DNA from: Trema orientale
Lineage: Eukaryota > Streptophyta > Magnoliopsida > Rosales > Cannabaceae
Direction: 5' to 3'
NCBI GenBank assembly: GCA_002914845.1
Contig: JXTC01000221.1
Coordinates: 221,715-285,714, forward strand
Length of the DNA: 64,000 nt
The notes below the pieces were generated by a model. It was not told the DNA's origin, did not search any database, and worked only from the letters and a program-made list of their open reading frames with translations. Positions 47,438 to 59,898 of this stretch are shown here, piece after piece. Position 1 is the first letter of the stretch; every line of letters starts with the position of its first letter. The position numbers and the translations under genes are program-made.

Positions 47438-49231
47438 ATGGCCGCAACAGCCTCAATTCCACTTCCCCATAACGTTTTCCGAGTCCGTTTCAACCCAACG
47501 AAACGCCACCCCCTCGCACAGTCTCGCGTTTCTTGCTCTGGCAAGCCTTCCAAATTCTTTCTTCGCACAAATTTAATTCATTTCCATTTTGGGTCTGTCA
47601 ATCTATTTTTGTTTTCTACTTCATTTGGACTATTTTGGCTATAATTGTTCATGAATTTTACTATGAAGTTTTATACATGTGACAATCTATATGTGAACTT
47701 TAGTACATTTGATGTGTAAAATTATGGGTCCTTAATCAGGGGTTACACCGAGTAAAGAAAATGGTTAAAACTTCACTACTTCAGGGCTTGATTTTGTTTT
47801 GGGCAGCAAATTAAATACAAATAAAAAAAAGGTACTTTGTTACGGTTTTTTTTTTTTAAGAGAAGCAGCAAGAAATTCAAGAACATAGCTGAGTGCCTAG
47901 TCTGTATCTGAACTTTCTTTTAGTTTTTTATAATTGGCTCTGGTAATATATGCAAAATTTATGTTTGTGAAGTTTCTAGGGATGGTCCGGAACTTGAGGA
48001 AAACTTGTCTCACGTAAAGCAACTTAAGAATGTGGCTTGTGGGATTCTCGCCGTTTGGGCCGTGAGTACTGCCTCGCCTGTTGTTGCTGCTGCTAGTCAG
48101 GTTTAGAACACTTCCCATTTAAGATTGTCAGTCATGTAACTCCGTTGGATTATGTGCTCGTATGGTTGATTTGGTTTGGTTTCTTGGTCGAACCGCAGAG
48201 ATTGCCTCCGTTGTCTACAGAGGCGAATCGATGCGAACGTGCGTTTGTTGGCAACACAATTGGTCAAGCAAACGGTGTTTATGACAAGCCGCTCGATCTT
48301 CGCTTTTGTGACTACACGAATGAGAAATCCAACTTGAAGGGGAAGTCTCTTGCGGCAGCACTCATGTCGGATGCGAAATTTGATGGCGCGGACATGTCGG
48401 AAGTGGTGATGTCTAAGGCTTATGCTGTTGGAGCTAGCTTCAAGGGTATATATACCATGTCACCAATTTTTTTTCCTTTCTTTGATCTTTCACCATAGTT
48501 GATGCTAATGCCCGTACGATCCCAACTATGCAGGCTACATTTTACTCCAAAGTACTAGGACTTTCCGTAAATGAAATTAGCAAATGTTACTATGTGTGTT
48601 TTGGATTGCGCTATAAGGACTGAAAATCAATATATATATATATGTATCACATATATGATATAGTGAATGGTGATAGGTATATGATATGTACATTGATTTT
48701 GTTATGTCTTTGTCAAGTCCTTGCGGCAGATTTTTTCTTTCCAGATATAGAAACTTCAGAAGACTAGCTCTAGTTTTCCAAAGTAATTATTCATAAGCAA
48801 ATTAAGCCAGAAACTTGAGAGAAAATTATGTTGAAAACTATTTTCTCCATTTATATGCTGAAATATCCAATGCAATTGACCCCACGAAACTAAGCACGTT
48901 TCCCTTTGACTACCTTTAGATGTACCCATGTGCACGAGTTTGGACATGTGAAATTTGTAGAAATTAATGAGTTTGGCAAGAAAATGTTCACCCCAAATGT
49001 TTTGCAGGTGTGAACTTCTCGAATGCGGTCTTAGATCGGGTTAATTTTGGTAAAGCTGATCTCCAAGGAGCTTCATTCAAGAATACAGTACTATCAGGCT
49101 CCACATTTGAAGATGCAAAGCTGGAAGATGTAATCTTTGAGGATACCATTATAGGTTACATTGATCTTCAGAAGCTTTGCACGAATAAAAGCATCAGCGA
49201 GGATGGAAGAGCTGAATTGGGATGCCGGTGA
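47438..49231 (+). CDS. TL17: Thylakoid lumenal 17.4 kDa pentapeptide-repeat protein
   Basis: Exons 3 (48199-48445) and 4 (49008-49231) are certain; exon 2 ends at 48100. They encode the mature protein, from RLPPLSTEANRCERAFVGNT to the C-terminus LGCR, with pentapeptide repeats such as NLKGKSLAAALMSDAKFDGAD and NFSNAVLDRVNFGKADLQGA that form a right-handed beta-helix. Close similarity to Arabidopsis TL17 (At5g53490) is clear. The N-terminus is a plastid transit peptide; exon 2 then gives a hydrophobic segment ending ASPVVAAAS, a lumenal cleavage site. No twin Arg precedes it, so the Sec route is more likely. The exon 1-2 junction is uncertain: either a GC donor at 47541 with an acceptor ending at 47972 (233 residues), or a weak GT donor at 47593 with the acceptor at 47978-47979 (248 residues). 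Its molecular role is unknown. Confidence 0.93.
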
Positions 49232-49361
49232 GTGACCATTGTCTCCTGACTTTCTTGTTTTTTTTTTTTTAAAGCATTCAAAATAAATGGATGAGGCAGC
49301 TGTTATTTATTAGTAGTTTTTCATTAATGGTTACCTAATACAAGGCCAGGGTATATTATGT

Positions 49362-51178
49362 AAAGCCAATTTGTGTTTGGTTCACTGTCTTGTTGAATCG
49401 TTCCGTCTTTTTCGTTCATTTTGAGTGACATAATAGAGGAATGAAAATACAATTTGGTCTCATGTGAGAACTTTCCTACCGACTTCTTGAAGACATTCTT
49501 GAATCTCATAGTTGGATTAATTCATTTTAGAAACAATAGAGTACTTTTTAGAGACTTTGCCCTTTGCCATGGTGGTTTGACAATTGTATAGTATCTCAAC
49601 CATTTTGAAGATTAAATGTGATGTGTAGCAGTACGTTAGAATAACAGATTACATTTTAGTCCAGCAATTCAGAAAAACAAGTCAGATTAACGCACTTCAT
49701 AATAAATCTTTGCATACAAGGGATCCGCCTTGGCAAACTTAAAGTAGTTAAATGAGTAAATTCGCTACAAATAGTGACTTTGCCCCCTAATCAAAAGTGC
49801 TTCTAGCCTTTCTATCTTTGTAACTACTGTTTATCACTTGCTATTGTTTCTGAAATATGCATAAGAAATTGGTGTGGTGTGTCCACTCAGCGGTGGATAT
49901 AGAGTGAACTCAGGAAGGATCTAATTCCATCACATAACAAAAGGAAGAAAATGAAGGCATAAGGAACCAACTCGAGCGACTGGGGCATTAGATGAATGAT
50001 TTTGAGTATACAACAAATGAAATCTCACAACATCAAAATGAAAATTAGAGTACTTGACAATTGAAGTAGAGAGCATAGAACGCCATTCCTAATTATTAAT
50101 CCACAGTGCGAGGAGTAGAAAGTTACAAATTCCACAAAAATATAGAGTTTCACAATTTTAATGGTCACATTAATTCAGAGAAAGCAACTTTACCTGGATA
50201 CATACATACATTTTATGTTCAACATTTTAGCAACAATTTCTTTTTTACTTCTTAAAATAAAAGACATTAAGACAACAATATGAGAAACATGACAACTTAA
50301 GCATGATTAAATCAGTAGGCTTTCTTTTCTTTAAATCCAATGTACCAAAAAACTATAAACATAAAATAAAACGAAACCTGAGGACAAGAAAGAATCTTTC
50401 CTTTCACAGGAAAACTAATGACGTCAAAGGTTCATCAAAAAGATTTAGTGCGTTGTAGAATTCGGACAAATATATTATGAAAATCACCACCAGTACCAAA
50501 AGTCTTATCATTCTACAATTGACAATGTCTCTACAGAAGGTGTAGCTTCTGTGTAGCCCAAAGCAAGGACTTCATCAAGTGGCAGTTACCCAACAGTAGT
50601 CCTTTGGTCTTTACCTTGAGAAGCTTGAGAGTGGGCAAAGGAGCTCGACAAACCTTTTTTAATACATTTGGAAAGATGAGAGCCTACCAAAAAATAAATA
50701 AATAAATAAATAAGAAGGACAAAAATCAGCAAGAGATCATAACACTAAATCAAAATTTGCAACAATAATGGAAACATCAAATATCAAACGAAAGAAACGA
50801 AAATAAGAAAACATATAAATAAAGACACAAATGTAAACAGGTACCTGTTTTGAGGGAGCACTCAGGCACAAATTCGGGGAGCAATCAAAGTAGTACTAGA
50901 AACAGGTATGACATTGGCTTTTAATAAGTTAGGAAGTTTCATAGAAAGGTTTAGCATCGGATACCCTTGAAACTCAAAGTAACCTAAGTTAGGAGCATCA
51001 ATTATAATGTCATAGACTTCATGGCTGCTATAGGAATGTACGAAGAAGTACTTCAGGTGCTGACGGCAGATATTGACATATTTCCATTCAGAGCAGCAGT
51101 ATAGAGTCAAGCACTCAAGACAGGGTAGTCTACAAATTAGGTCTTCCAATCTTTGATCCCTTAATGTTGACAAAATCA
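49362..51178. repeat. Segmental tandem duplicate of the F-box gene 3' region (unit A)
   Basis: This block is a diverged copy of about 51477-53165 (unit B), starting at the shared aaagccaatttgtgtttggt and running through the 3' flank, last exon and part of the main exon of the F-box gene. The copies differ by many substitutions and small indels. Unit A holds only a broken gene end, so unit B, attached to the complete gene, is the parent arrangement. Confidence 0.88.
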
Positions 51179-51179
51179 A
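50484..51179 (-). pseudogene. Truncated F-box/LRR pseudogene fragment
   Basis: It corresponds to the last part of the main exon and the last exon of the F-box gene at 52483-54397. The first piece (51179-50850) reads LRDQRLEDLICRLPCLECLT and later IIIDAPNLGYFEF. The second piece (about 50684-50500) starts ALIFPNVLKKVCRAPLPTLK. The F-box and first LRR repeats are missing. In the second piece an 11-bp duplication (acacagaagct) relative to the parent shifts the frame into a TAG. So it cannot encode an F-box protein. Confidence 0.8.
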
Positions 51180-51186
51180 ATATCCA

Positions 51187-51470
51187 GTGTGTCATAGGCT
51201 ACATATTTGATTTCTTTTTTCCTCGATTAACGGAACAACAGAAAAAAAAAAAAAAGGGAAAAAAAAGTGAGCAATAGGCAATGTTCTATTTTACATATGA
51301 ATTATTTATTTCCAGCAAAAGAAACAAATAATATAATATGTTAAGGTGGGTAGAGCAGAATATGCCGGTTCACCAACTTACGTGCCTTTGAAAATGTAGT
51401 AAAGTTGTGGCGTCGTCAAAGCTTAATTTTGACTCACCTATACACATACAAATGTGTACATATAATTAGG
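51187..51470. repeat. Dispersed duplicate, partner at 59185-59485
   Basis: The segment between unit A and unit B shares extended identity with 59185-59485: gtcataggct near the left end, then atttccagcaaaagaaac, gtagagcag(a/t)atatgccggttca and acctttgaaaatgtagtaaa. Both are in the same orientation about 8 kb apart. It is non-coding. Confidence 0.8.
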
Positions 51471-52482
51471 TATACTAAAGCCAATTTGTGTTTGGTTCAC
51501 TGTCTTGTTGAATCGTTGTATCCTTTTGGCTCATTTTGAGTGACAAAATAGAAGAGGAATGTAATTACAATTTGGTCTCATATTCCTGTCCTACCACCTT
51601 TTTGAAGACATTCTTGAATCCAATAACTAGATTAATTCATTTTAGACATAGTAGAGTACTTCTTTGAGACTCAACCATTTCGAAGATTAGAGGTAAAGCG
51701 TAACGGTACCTTTGGATAGTGTCATTTCAGCCCAAAAATTCAGAAATACAAGTCAAAGTAACACACTTCATAATATATCTTTGCATACAAGGGATCCGCC
51801 TTTGCAAACAGAAGTAGCTAATAAGTATATACTATATTCACTACAAACAGTAACTTTGTCCTCTTATCAAAAGTTCTTCTAGCCTCTCTATCTTTGTACG
51901 TAGCCATTGTTTCTACGAATCACATAACAAAACGAAGAAAATATGAAGGCATAAGGAACCAATCGAGCTATTGGGGCATTAGATGGTTGATTTTGAGTAG
52001 ATAACAAATGAAATTTCAACATCAAAAGGAAAATTAGAATACTTGCAAAATGAAGTAGAAAAAGTATAAAACACCATTCCTAATTTAATCCACAATGCAG
52101 GGTATAGAAAGTTACAGATTCCACAAAAATAAAGAGTTTGACAATTTTAATGGTGTCACATTAACTCAGAGAAAGCAACTTAACCAAGATATATACATTC
52201 TATGTTCAACATTTTAGCAACGATTTCTTTCCTACTTCTTAGAATAGGAGACAACAATATGAGAAACATTATAACTAAGGTAAGATTAAATCAGCAAAGC
52301 TTTCTTTTCTTCAAATCCAATGTACCAAAAGACTACAAACATAAAATAACAAGAAACCAGGGGATAAGAGAGAATATTTCCTTTCATAGGAAAACTAATA
52401 ACCACAAAGCTTCTCCAAAAAGATTTTGTGCCAAGTAGAATTCCCAACAATATCATAAAAATCACCACCAATACCAAAAATC

Positions 52483-54397
52483 TTATCCTTCTACAATTGA
52501 CAATGTCTCTACAAAAGGTGCAGCCCAAAGCAATGAGTTCATCAAGTCACAGTTATCCAACAGCAGTCCTGTGGTCTTTACCTTAAGAAGCTTGAGAGTG
52601 GGTAAAGGAGCTCGACAAACCTTTCGTAATATGTTTGGAAAGATGAGGGCCTCCGAAAGGCATAAAAAAAAAAAATCAGCAAGAGATCATATACTACATC
52701 AAATTTGCAACAATAATGGAAACATCAAATATTAAAACAAAAAGACATATACATATTAGACACAAATGTAAACAGGTACCTCTTTTGAATAAGCACCCAG
52801 GCACAAATTTGCGGAGCAATCGAAATTTGAAAGAAAATTAAGCAGATTGATGTACCAACTCAAATTCGAAGTAGTACTAGTAATAAGTATGACATTGGCC
52901 TCTAACAAGTTTGGAACTTTCATTGAAAGGTTTGCCGTCGGATACCCATGAAACTCAAAGTAACGTAAGTTAGGAGCATCAATTATAATCTCAAAGTCTT
53001 CATGGCTGCTAGCGTCATGCAAATTTACATAGCTGCTATAGGCATGAACAGTGAAGTACTTCAGGCGCTGACTGCAGATATTGACATGTTTCCATTCAGA
53101 GAAGCAGTATACAGTCAAACACTCAAGACAAGGTAGTCTAGAAATTAGGTCTTCCAATCTTTGATCCTTTAATGACGAAAAAACCAAGGAGAGATTTCTG
53201 AGTGTTTCAGAAGGAGAAAGATTTAATTTGAACCACGCAGGATCTCTAGGATAACCATGACATATAAAAGATTGTAGATTCATGGCTTCAACTTGAAAGG
53301 TTTTGCATGTACAAGACATAGTTTCCAGAAATTTGAGGGACAAACTGGAAACTTCAAGGTTCAACAAGCCTTCACAAGAATTTAAGAGCAGTTTCTCAAG
53401 TGAACAGCATCCTAACAGTAGATTATGGAGGTCTTGATCCTTCAAGTGGACANAGATTCATGGCTTCAACTTGAAACGTTTTACATGTACAAGATATAAT
53501 TTCCAGAAATTTGAGAGACAAACTCGAAACTTCAGGGTTCAACAAGCCCTCACACGAATTTAAGAGCAGTTTCTCAAGTGAACAGCATCCTAACAATAGA
53601 TTATGGAGGTCTTGATCCTTCAAATGGACACTCACTAAAGACAGAGATATCAAGGATGGAAAGCCTGGAGAAAGATTTAATTTGAGCCACATAGGATCTC
53701 TAGGAGAACCATGACATAGAAAAGACGTTAGATTCATGGCTTCAACTTGAAACGTTCTACATGTACAAGACATAATTTCCAGAAATTTGAGGGAAAAACT
53801 GAAAACTTTAGGGTTCAACAAGCCTGCACATGAATTTAAGAGCAGTTTCTCAAGGGAACAACATCCTAATAGTAGATTATGGAGATCTTGATCCTTCAAC
53901 TTGACACTCACTAAAGACAAAGATATCAAAGATGGCAAGCTTGCAGAATGAAGACCCATCAATGAAATTCCCCTCAAACTTACATGAGTTAACGATTTTA
54001 CATTAAGTACATTCAGAGGAGGGATGCTGTAATGGCTTTCAAACCTGAAAAAATCGAGATCTAACACCTTGATGTTGCTCTTAGCAACCAAATCTAACCA
54101 ATAGCTCCAATAGTAACGCGTGACAAGCTTAAATTTACTTATTACATTATCAGTAGCATTGAGCAAATCATTCTTTCGCAGTTTCAAACAGCTACTCACA
54201 AATCTACAGAGCTGATCTGAGTCGGAATTTCCAAAAACAGCAGAATCAGAAAACTCCAGTACAGGTAAAGAATACCACATGTTTCTCCAACGCTTTGAAA
54301 CGAGGCTCATCCGAACAGCGTCAATAGTAGGAAGTAAAGAAAGAATGTGATTGGTTATATGATCAGGCAATTCTGATAACCGGTCCATTTTCCCCAT
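52483..54397 (-). CDS. F-box/LRR protein with triplicated LRR block and an assembly gap
   Basis: The start codon at 54397 opens MGKMDRLSELPDHITNHILS; residues 4-48 are an F-box (LPDHITNHILSLLPTIDAV, then SLVSKRWRNMW), which binds SKP1 in an SCF ubiquitin ligase. Leucine-rich repeats follow. A block starting LKDQDLHNLLLGCCSLEKLL appears three times, spaced 276 bp and then only 178 bp. Between copies 2 and 3 lies an N (53452) where the frame shifts; about 98 bp, or 32 residues, appear to be missing there. The main exon ends at 52780 (gag/gtacc); the last exon is 52483-52650, ending APFVETLSIVEG. With the gap counted the protein would be about 627 residues, long for the family. The upstream frame to 54559 is leader after an acceptor at 54561-54560. 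The substrate is unknown; such genes expand by tandem duplication. Confidence 0.85.
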
Positions 54398-54902
54398 GTC
54401 TGGTTCAAGATGTCTCTTTTTTCCATGGTACCTTTCAACTCTTTCCCTTGTGTTTTCCTTTAGGTAAGTACTAACCAAAAGTACAGCGGACCAAATAGAT
54501 ATCAATAGAAAGTACTTACTTACGATGGGTACAACTTGATTTTTCCAATACACAAGCACCTGAAAAAATAAAAATAAAAAAAAGCATTATTTCTTTAAAA
54601 AATAGCGTATTTTAAAAATGCCCATTTGCCCAGATGTACATGGTTACATGAAGCAAAATAGAGTAAAGAATTTAGAGCAAGTGACATGGATTTTTTTCTT
54701 ATGAAATACGAACCTGATGAGTGTGGTTGCAGTGTCTTGGAGTCGACCATGAGTCGAACCAGTGACTGAAGTTATAGCTTAGAAGGGAATGGTCATTGGC
54801 TGACCTATTATTGGAGCAGCGGTGGAACTGGAACCTCTGCCTCTGCCTCTGCTCTTCGATTAGATGACTTTGACACTGTGGAAGAAGAGAGTCGAGGTTT
54901 TT

Positions 54903-54904
<2 letters not shown>
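54398..54904 (-). other. Probable 5' leader and promoter of the F-box gene
   Basis: An acceptor-like tattttttcag ends at 54560, so the sequence from there to 54398 is probably leader in the second exon, with a leader intron upstream reaching a first exon somewhere in about 54700-54890. This is inferred from composition and one splice site. Confidence 0.4.

Positions 54905-54938
<34 letters not shown>
54905..54938. repeat. Poly-T homopolymer run
   Basis: 34 consecutive T residues (poly-A on the F-box gene strand) just upstream of the probable leader. Length is unreliable in assembly. Confidence 0.9.
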
Positions 54939-54939
<1 letters not shown>

Positions 54940-57168
54940 AGGTCGAGAATGAGAATGAGGGTTTAAGGTCATGTTTCCCAATTTATATGTTATTACTTGG
55001 TCCAAAACGTGCGTTTTCATGACGGGAAGGGAAAGCAACCGTCACTTTTATATATTTTTATTTTTATTTATTTTGTATTTAATATTTCTTTTTTTCTTTT
55101 TTCACTGTTAAATGCCCTTTTTTTTCAGGGGATTAAATGCCTTATTTTAGGATAATACTAAATATAACAACTATTTTATCAAATGGAGACTATATTTGCA
55201 CCCAGTTAGTTAGTGTAAAGGCAACCATTTACTATTTTTTTTTTCTAGAATTATTAGTTACTAATAAATCTGAAAAGACCATATTAGACAAATTAAATAT
55301 ACACCCCAAAAACCATTAAATTTAATCCACAATCGTAACGTTTCATTTTCATTTAAGCTCTCATCCAATTGAATCAATTCCCATCATAAGAAAAGAAAAT
55401 CCCTTTGTATTCATAATTATAAACCGTAAAATACAAATCAATTTACGTGAAAAGTAAATAATATAGACTTAAAACAATCTATAAAAATTAAAAAAAAAAT
55501 GAAAGAAGGCTTAAAGTAGGAATATAAACATTAGTTCAATTCTCCACCCCTCCTATGGAGTTGTTGAAGTTGAATGGATCGCTTGAGATTATGATGGTAA
55601 TTGGAGTAGATTAATGCTTGGTGATGAGATTTATTGATTGGCAAGTTAATGGTGCTATACAACAATTAGTACAATAATGTGCCATGCTTATTCTGTTTCT
55701 CTTTCATTTTTCTTTTTTGAAAAAACAAAAAAATAAGGTAGTGAATATCATAGAATGGAAAAGGAATACAAAAGTTATGAATAAAAAAAAAAAACAACAA
55801 CAAACAACAAAATTTAGAAAAACGGAGAAAAAAAGGAAAAACCACAAAGAAGATGCTCATCTATCAATCGATATTTTTTGGGTTGATGATGCTCATCTAT
55901 TGACTTTTCTTATTTCTTATATTTTCCAGTATTTTGATGGAAGAATTAGAGAAGATGATGGAGAGGAATGAGGCAAATGCTTAGTAATGGGTAGTTTAGA
56001 AATTATAATAGTTATAGCGTTAATAAATATAGTTTTAAATTTATTTTATAAAGTTAATTTTTTTAGGGGTGTTTTAATGCCAATTGGGGTGCAAATATAG
56101 CTCTTCTTTATCAAATTTTTAATATTAATATATGTAGCATGTGAGTTGACACTATTTAATTAGTTTATTAGAACTTATCACAAATAAAGTCAACTCACGT
56201 GTCATATATATAAAGATTAAAAATTTAGTAAACTAGATAGAATCTAGCATCATCTCTTATTTTATCATTGTCAATCTCTTCTTTTTGTTTAATAAGAGTA
56301 TGCCAAAGTTTAGGACTCTACCTTCAAAACTCCTAGGCTATGTTTGCTAATTCGTAATGGACCACAAAGGGAAAGAAAATTAGGAAAATGATTCTCTTTT
56401 CATTCCATTCATGTCTTTACTTATCTATTTTTTGGAGAATTTTTCACATAATTAAGCCAAAAAATAGCTTTTAAAAGTCATGTCAAATATGCCCAATATA
56501 TAAAAAAAAATGTCATTTTACTAAGGGCCAAAGAAAAAACTTTAGTAGATTGGCATCTTAAATAGATTAAATTAGGTGAATACTACTTTTTTTTCCTCAT
56601 TAATTAAATCTACTACCATACCACTTTTTAAAATAAATTCTTGATGAATTCTTGACGATCTTGACGGATTCTTGACAGATTCTTGACGTCAGTGGTAATC
56701 TTGACAGATTCTTGATGGATTCTTGATGAATTCTTGACAGACTCTTGACTAATTCCCTCCTAAAAGTGGTAGAATCTAATAGTGGTGGTAAATTTAGTTA
56801 AACATTTGAAAAAAATGGTAATTGTCAACTTAACCCTCTTAAATATGCGATTTAAAAAATGAGAGCCAAATTGGAATTCAGTATAAGTTTGGAGACTAAA
56901 AGTAGGTTTTACCCTTATATTTATTTTTCATATAGAATAGAATTTAGGGGGAAAAAAAAAGAGTATAGTATGGAAGATAGCAAGGAAAGCCAATATTGAA
57001 TCTCACTCTAAAAACCCCCAGATTAAATGTTTAATTAGATTAAAATTCATCTTCTACGCGACTGAGATCTTCTTCGAGACTTGTTGGCCCCCCTTCACCA
57101 TTGTGGTCTACTGGGTTGTTTAATAATGAACTCTGTTAAATACAAAACATTCACGAAATTCACACGAA
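54939..57168. other. Intergenic, no gene seen
   Basis: AT-rich DNA with chance frames only, apart from the minisatellite at 56639-56749. Confidence 0.45.
56639..56749. repeat. Minisatellite of GATTCTTGAC-type units
   Basis: About eight imperfect copies of a 12-16-bp unit (gattcttgacg, gattcttgaca, gaattcttgat and variants) are arranged head to tail. Unit length and sequence vary, so it is an old, decaying array. It is non-coding. Confidence 0.85.
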
Positions 57169-57239
57169 GCGCATCTGGTGTAGTGGTATCATAGTACCCT
57201 CCCACGGTACTGACCGGGGTTCGATTCCCCGGATGCGCA
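57169..57239 (+). tRNA. trnG(CCC): tRNA-Gly, anticodon CCC
   Basis: A 71-nt cloverleaf: acceptor stem GCGCATC paired with GATGCGC and discriminator A; D arm with TGGTGTAGTGGTATCA; anticodon stem GTACC/GGTAC enclosing loop CTCCCAC, which places CCC at the anticodon; T arm CCGGGGTTCGATTCCCCGG. Box A and box B promoters are intact, there is no intron, and a T-run terminator follows at 57252-57258. CCA is not encoded, as expected of a nuclear gene. Confidence 0.97.
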
Positions 57240-59184
57240 TTAACCATGTCAAAGTTTTTATTATTATCTTTTTATTCTTTTTTTCAAAACACACAGCCCG
57301 TTTGATTTGGGTATTTGAAAAGAAATAATGAAATAAGTTATAATTAGAATGAGATACATTTAAATAGTAACAAAATTAATGAAATACATTTAAATAGTAA
57401 CAAAATTGTTGTTTGAGACAATTTGTCCGAACAGTACATTTGAACTGAAATGAGTTATAATTAAGAGACATTTAAATAGTAACAAAATTATTGTTTGGGA
57501 TAATGTGTTGGAATGATACATTTGAATTATAAGAATGTCAAAATAAATGTTTAGATGATAATCTTCAATGTTGATGATTTACTGTGCAAATTAGGTGTTG
57601 AATCCTTTCTTGGGCCACTGTTCGAAAGGAGCCATTCAAAAACAGTTTCGACTTTACATTCTAAAATCTATGCAAAATGTATCATTCAAACAATGAAAAA
57701 TAAAATGGGCCATTAAAATAAAAGTGAAGGAATGGTTGAACTAAATGTCCATTTATATGGGCTTTATAATTGAAATTGTTCTGAACGGTTGAACTAAACA
57801 CCCCACATACATTTGGGATAAACTATTCTTGAAATAATTTTGAATAACAATTTTATTTTTCTTTTCACAAAAACGAAAATTTGACAATATTGGCATTAAC
57901 ATATCACCTATACTATACATTGTTGACGCTCTTGTATCTATCAATTGCCACATTATGGAATCGTTTCTCACAGCCGGACTCGAGCTAATAAAATTTATTA
58001 TTTTTTTATTAAAGCCTCGTTTCAGAATTCAGGCCCCACCAAAACATACATCAGATCATTTGCAACTTTTAAATCCTCGATCAAACGTACTTATAGTGTG
58101 GTGATGATTAGTTGGTCCTATATAGATCAAGTTGTTAAGTCAGTTAAGTTGTTAGTAGATATCTCTATTAGACTTGTTAAGATTATTGTTACACGTTTCA
58201 TTGTATGGGGTAAATAAGGAAATTTAGTTTACAGTCTAAAAAGTTAGTTGAATTATAGATTGTAATAACACATATGTTGCTGTGTTCTCTGAGAGTTTTC
58301 TTAAGAAAGTCCATAGGGATAGGGGCCTAGGGGGCTTGTAATTAAATGGGAAAAGGGAAGAGATAACCTGAGAGTGATTCTCATGAGAAGTGGTTGTAAA
58401 CTAGGACTGAACTATTATAAACTTGTGTGCTTCGTTTATTGTTTGAATATTCTATTCTTTTTGCTTCTGTTCGATCAAATTAGCATCCAAGATCGAAGTC
58501 ATTTGTGTTCAGATCATCATCACAGTTATAGCTAATAGTTCTTACTCCATATATAGTTTGAAGATTAGATGGAATATACATGCAATTGATCAGACTAGAA
58601 AAAGTCAAAATTTTGACATATGAGTATCGTAAAAGCGTACTAATCACCGGGGCAGGTTCCACAAAACATGGGCTAGGCCAGTCACGCGTGATATATATGC
58701 TAATCAGGTACATATCAGTGATATTGCAAATTCTGCAATAGAGCAGGCAGATGGGGCATGAATATCTCTTTTCAGAACTGGACAATATTCCTATATAATA
58801 CACAGCATGATCTTTTTCACCGGATATTCTTTTAATTTGGTTCATTATCTTGTTTCCTTCTTTTTCAGATGTTTTCTTAAGTTGGGCGTATGTGCGTAAT
58901 TCACTTTATTTCGAATAATGAAGAGCCACTTAGCTTGTTTTTAAGTGATGTCGCTGCCTAACCTAGCTATACAATTGGGATTATTTCAACCCCAACAAAA
59001 GAGTATAATTAGCCAACTTTTGTTGCGGACCTCTTTTTCACCCTCTACCTAGGTAGATAGTAGATTCTACCTTGATATTAAAAATTTAAAAGGTTAAAGA
59101 AAAAGAGACAATAATCATTGACATAATAGTTTTACAATATAATCAATGTATGTGGTGGAATATTTAGTAGTGCATATGCATGAT
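57240..59184. other. Intergenic, repeat-rich, no gene seen
   Basis: Near 57325-57545 there is an internally repeated block (gaaatacatttaaatagtaacaaaatt and variants, three copies). Near 58110-58490 the sequence has an LTR-like character (aaacttgtgtgcttcgttta), but I could not find matching ends or target duplications. Chance frames show no known motif. Confidence 0.4.
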
Positions 59185-59485
59185 AACTGTGCGTCATAGG
59201 CTAGACATTTGTTTTTTTTTTTTTTTTTTCGATTGGAACGAAACCTATAATTCTACATGAAAAAAAAGAGACAAAAAGGGAGCAATAATTTAATGCTGTA
59301 TATCATATATTAATTTTTTATTTCCAGCAAAAGAAACAATATATATATATATACATGTTAAGGTCGGTAGAGCAGTATATGCCGGTTCAACAACGTACGT
59401 ACCTTTGAAAATGTAGTAAAGTTTTGGTGTCGTTAAAGCTTAATTTTGACTCGCATATCTACATTACATACAGGTGTGTACAGTT
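59185..59485. repeat. Dispersed duplicate, partner at 51187-51470
   Basis: Same-orientation copy of the spacer between the two F-box duplication units, with shared atttccagcaaaagaaac and acctttgaaaatgtagtaaa. It has a longer T-run and an (AT)n tract not found in the partner. Confidence 0.8.
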
Positions 59486-59898
59486 ATCGTAGCAATTTTG
59501 AAGAGCTAGGTATGGCATGCTGCCCCGCACGTCCCACCTATTTCGGAGTGACAAAGAAACGACCCGTGACACTAGGCATACGAAGTCTTGCACATATAAT
59601 GTATGTACATAACATTATTGCAATTTCACCAACTAGGTAGATTGAAGTATGCTCTTCAAAATCTCTCTAGCGAAGTTTATTGGTAAATCTTTGATGCTGG
59701 TGATATATCATACATATTATTCACCCCCAGCTGTTACAGAGGATATATATATATATCATTACTTGTACCACATACAACATTATTGTACTGGATTTAAATT
59801 AAGTAAAATATTTGGTACCATAGGTTCGTATATATGAAGTGTCAAGTGAGAGAGTTCCTATTTATATTCGAAAGTGATGGGATATTATTAGTTACACA

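Noticed and set aside
54808..55038. 76-codon minus-strand frame upstream of the F-box gene
   Set aside because: Its centre is a poly-Lys translation of the 34-base T run; it is more likely leader or promoter.
58110..58490. Solo LTR
   Set aside because: The composition is LTR-like, but I found no TG..CA ends with matching target duplication.
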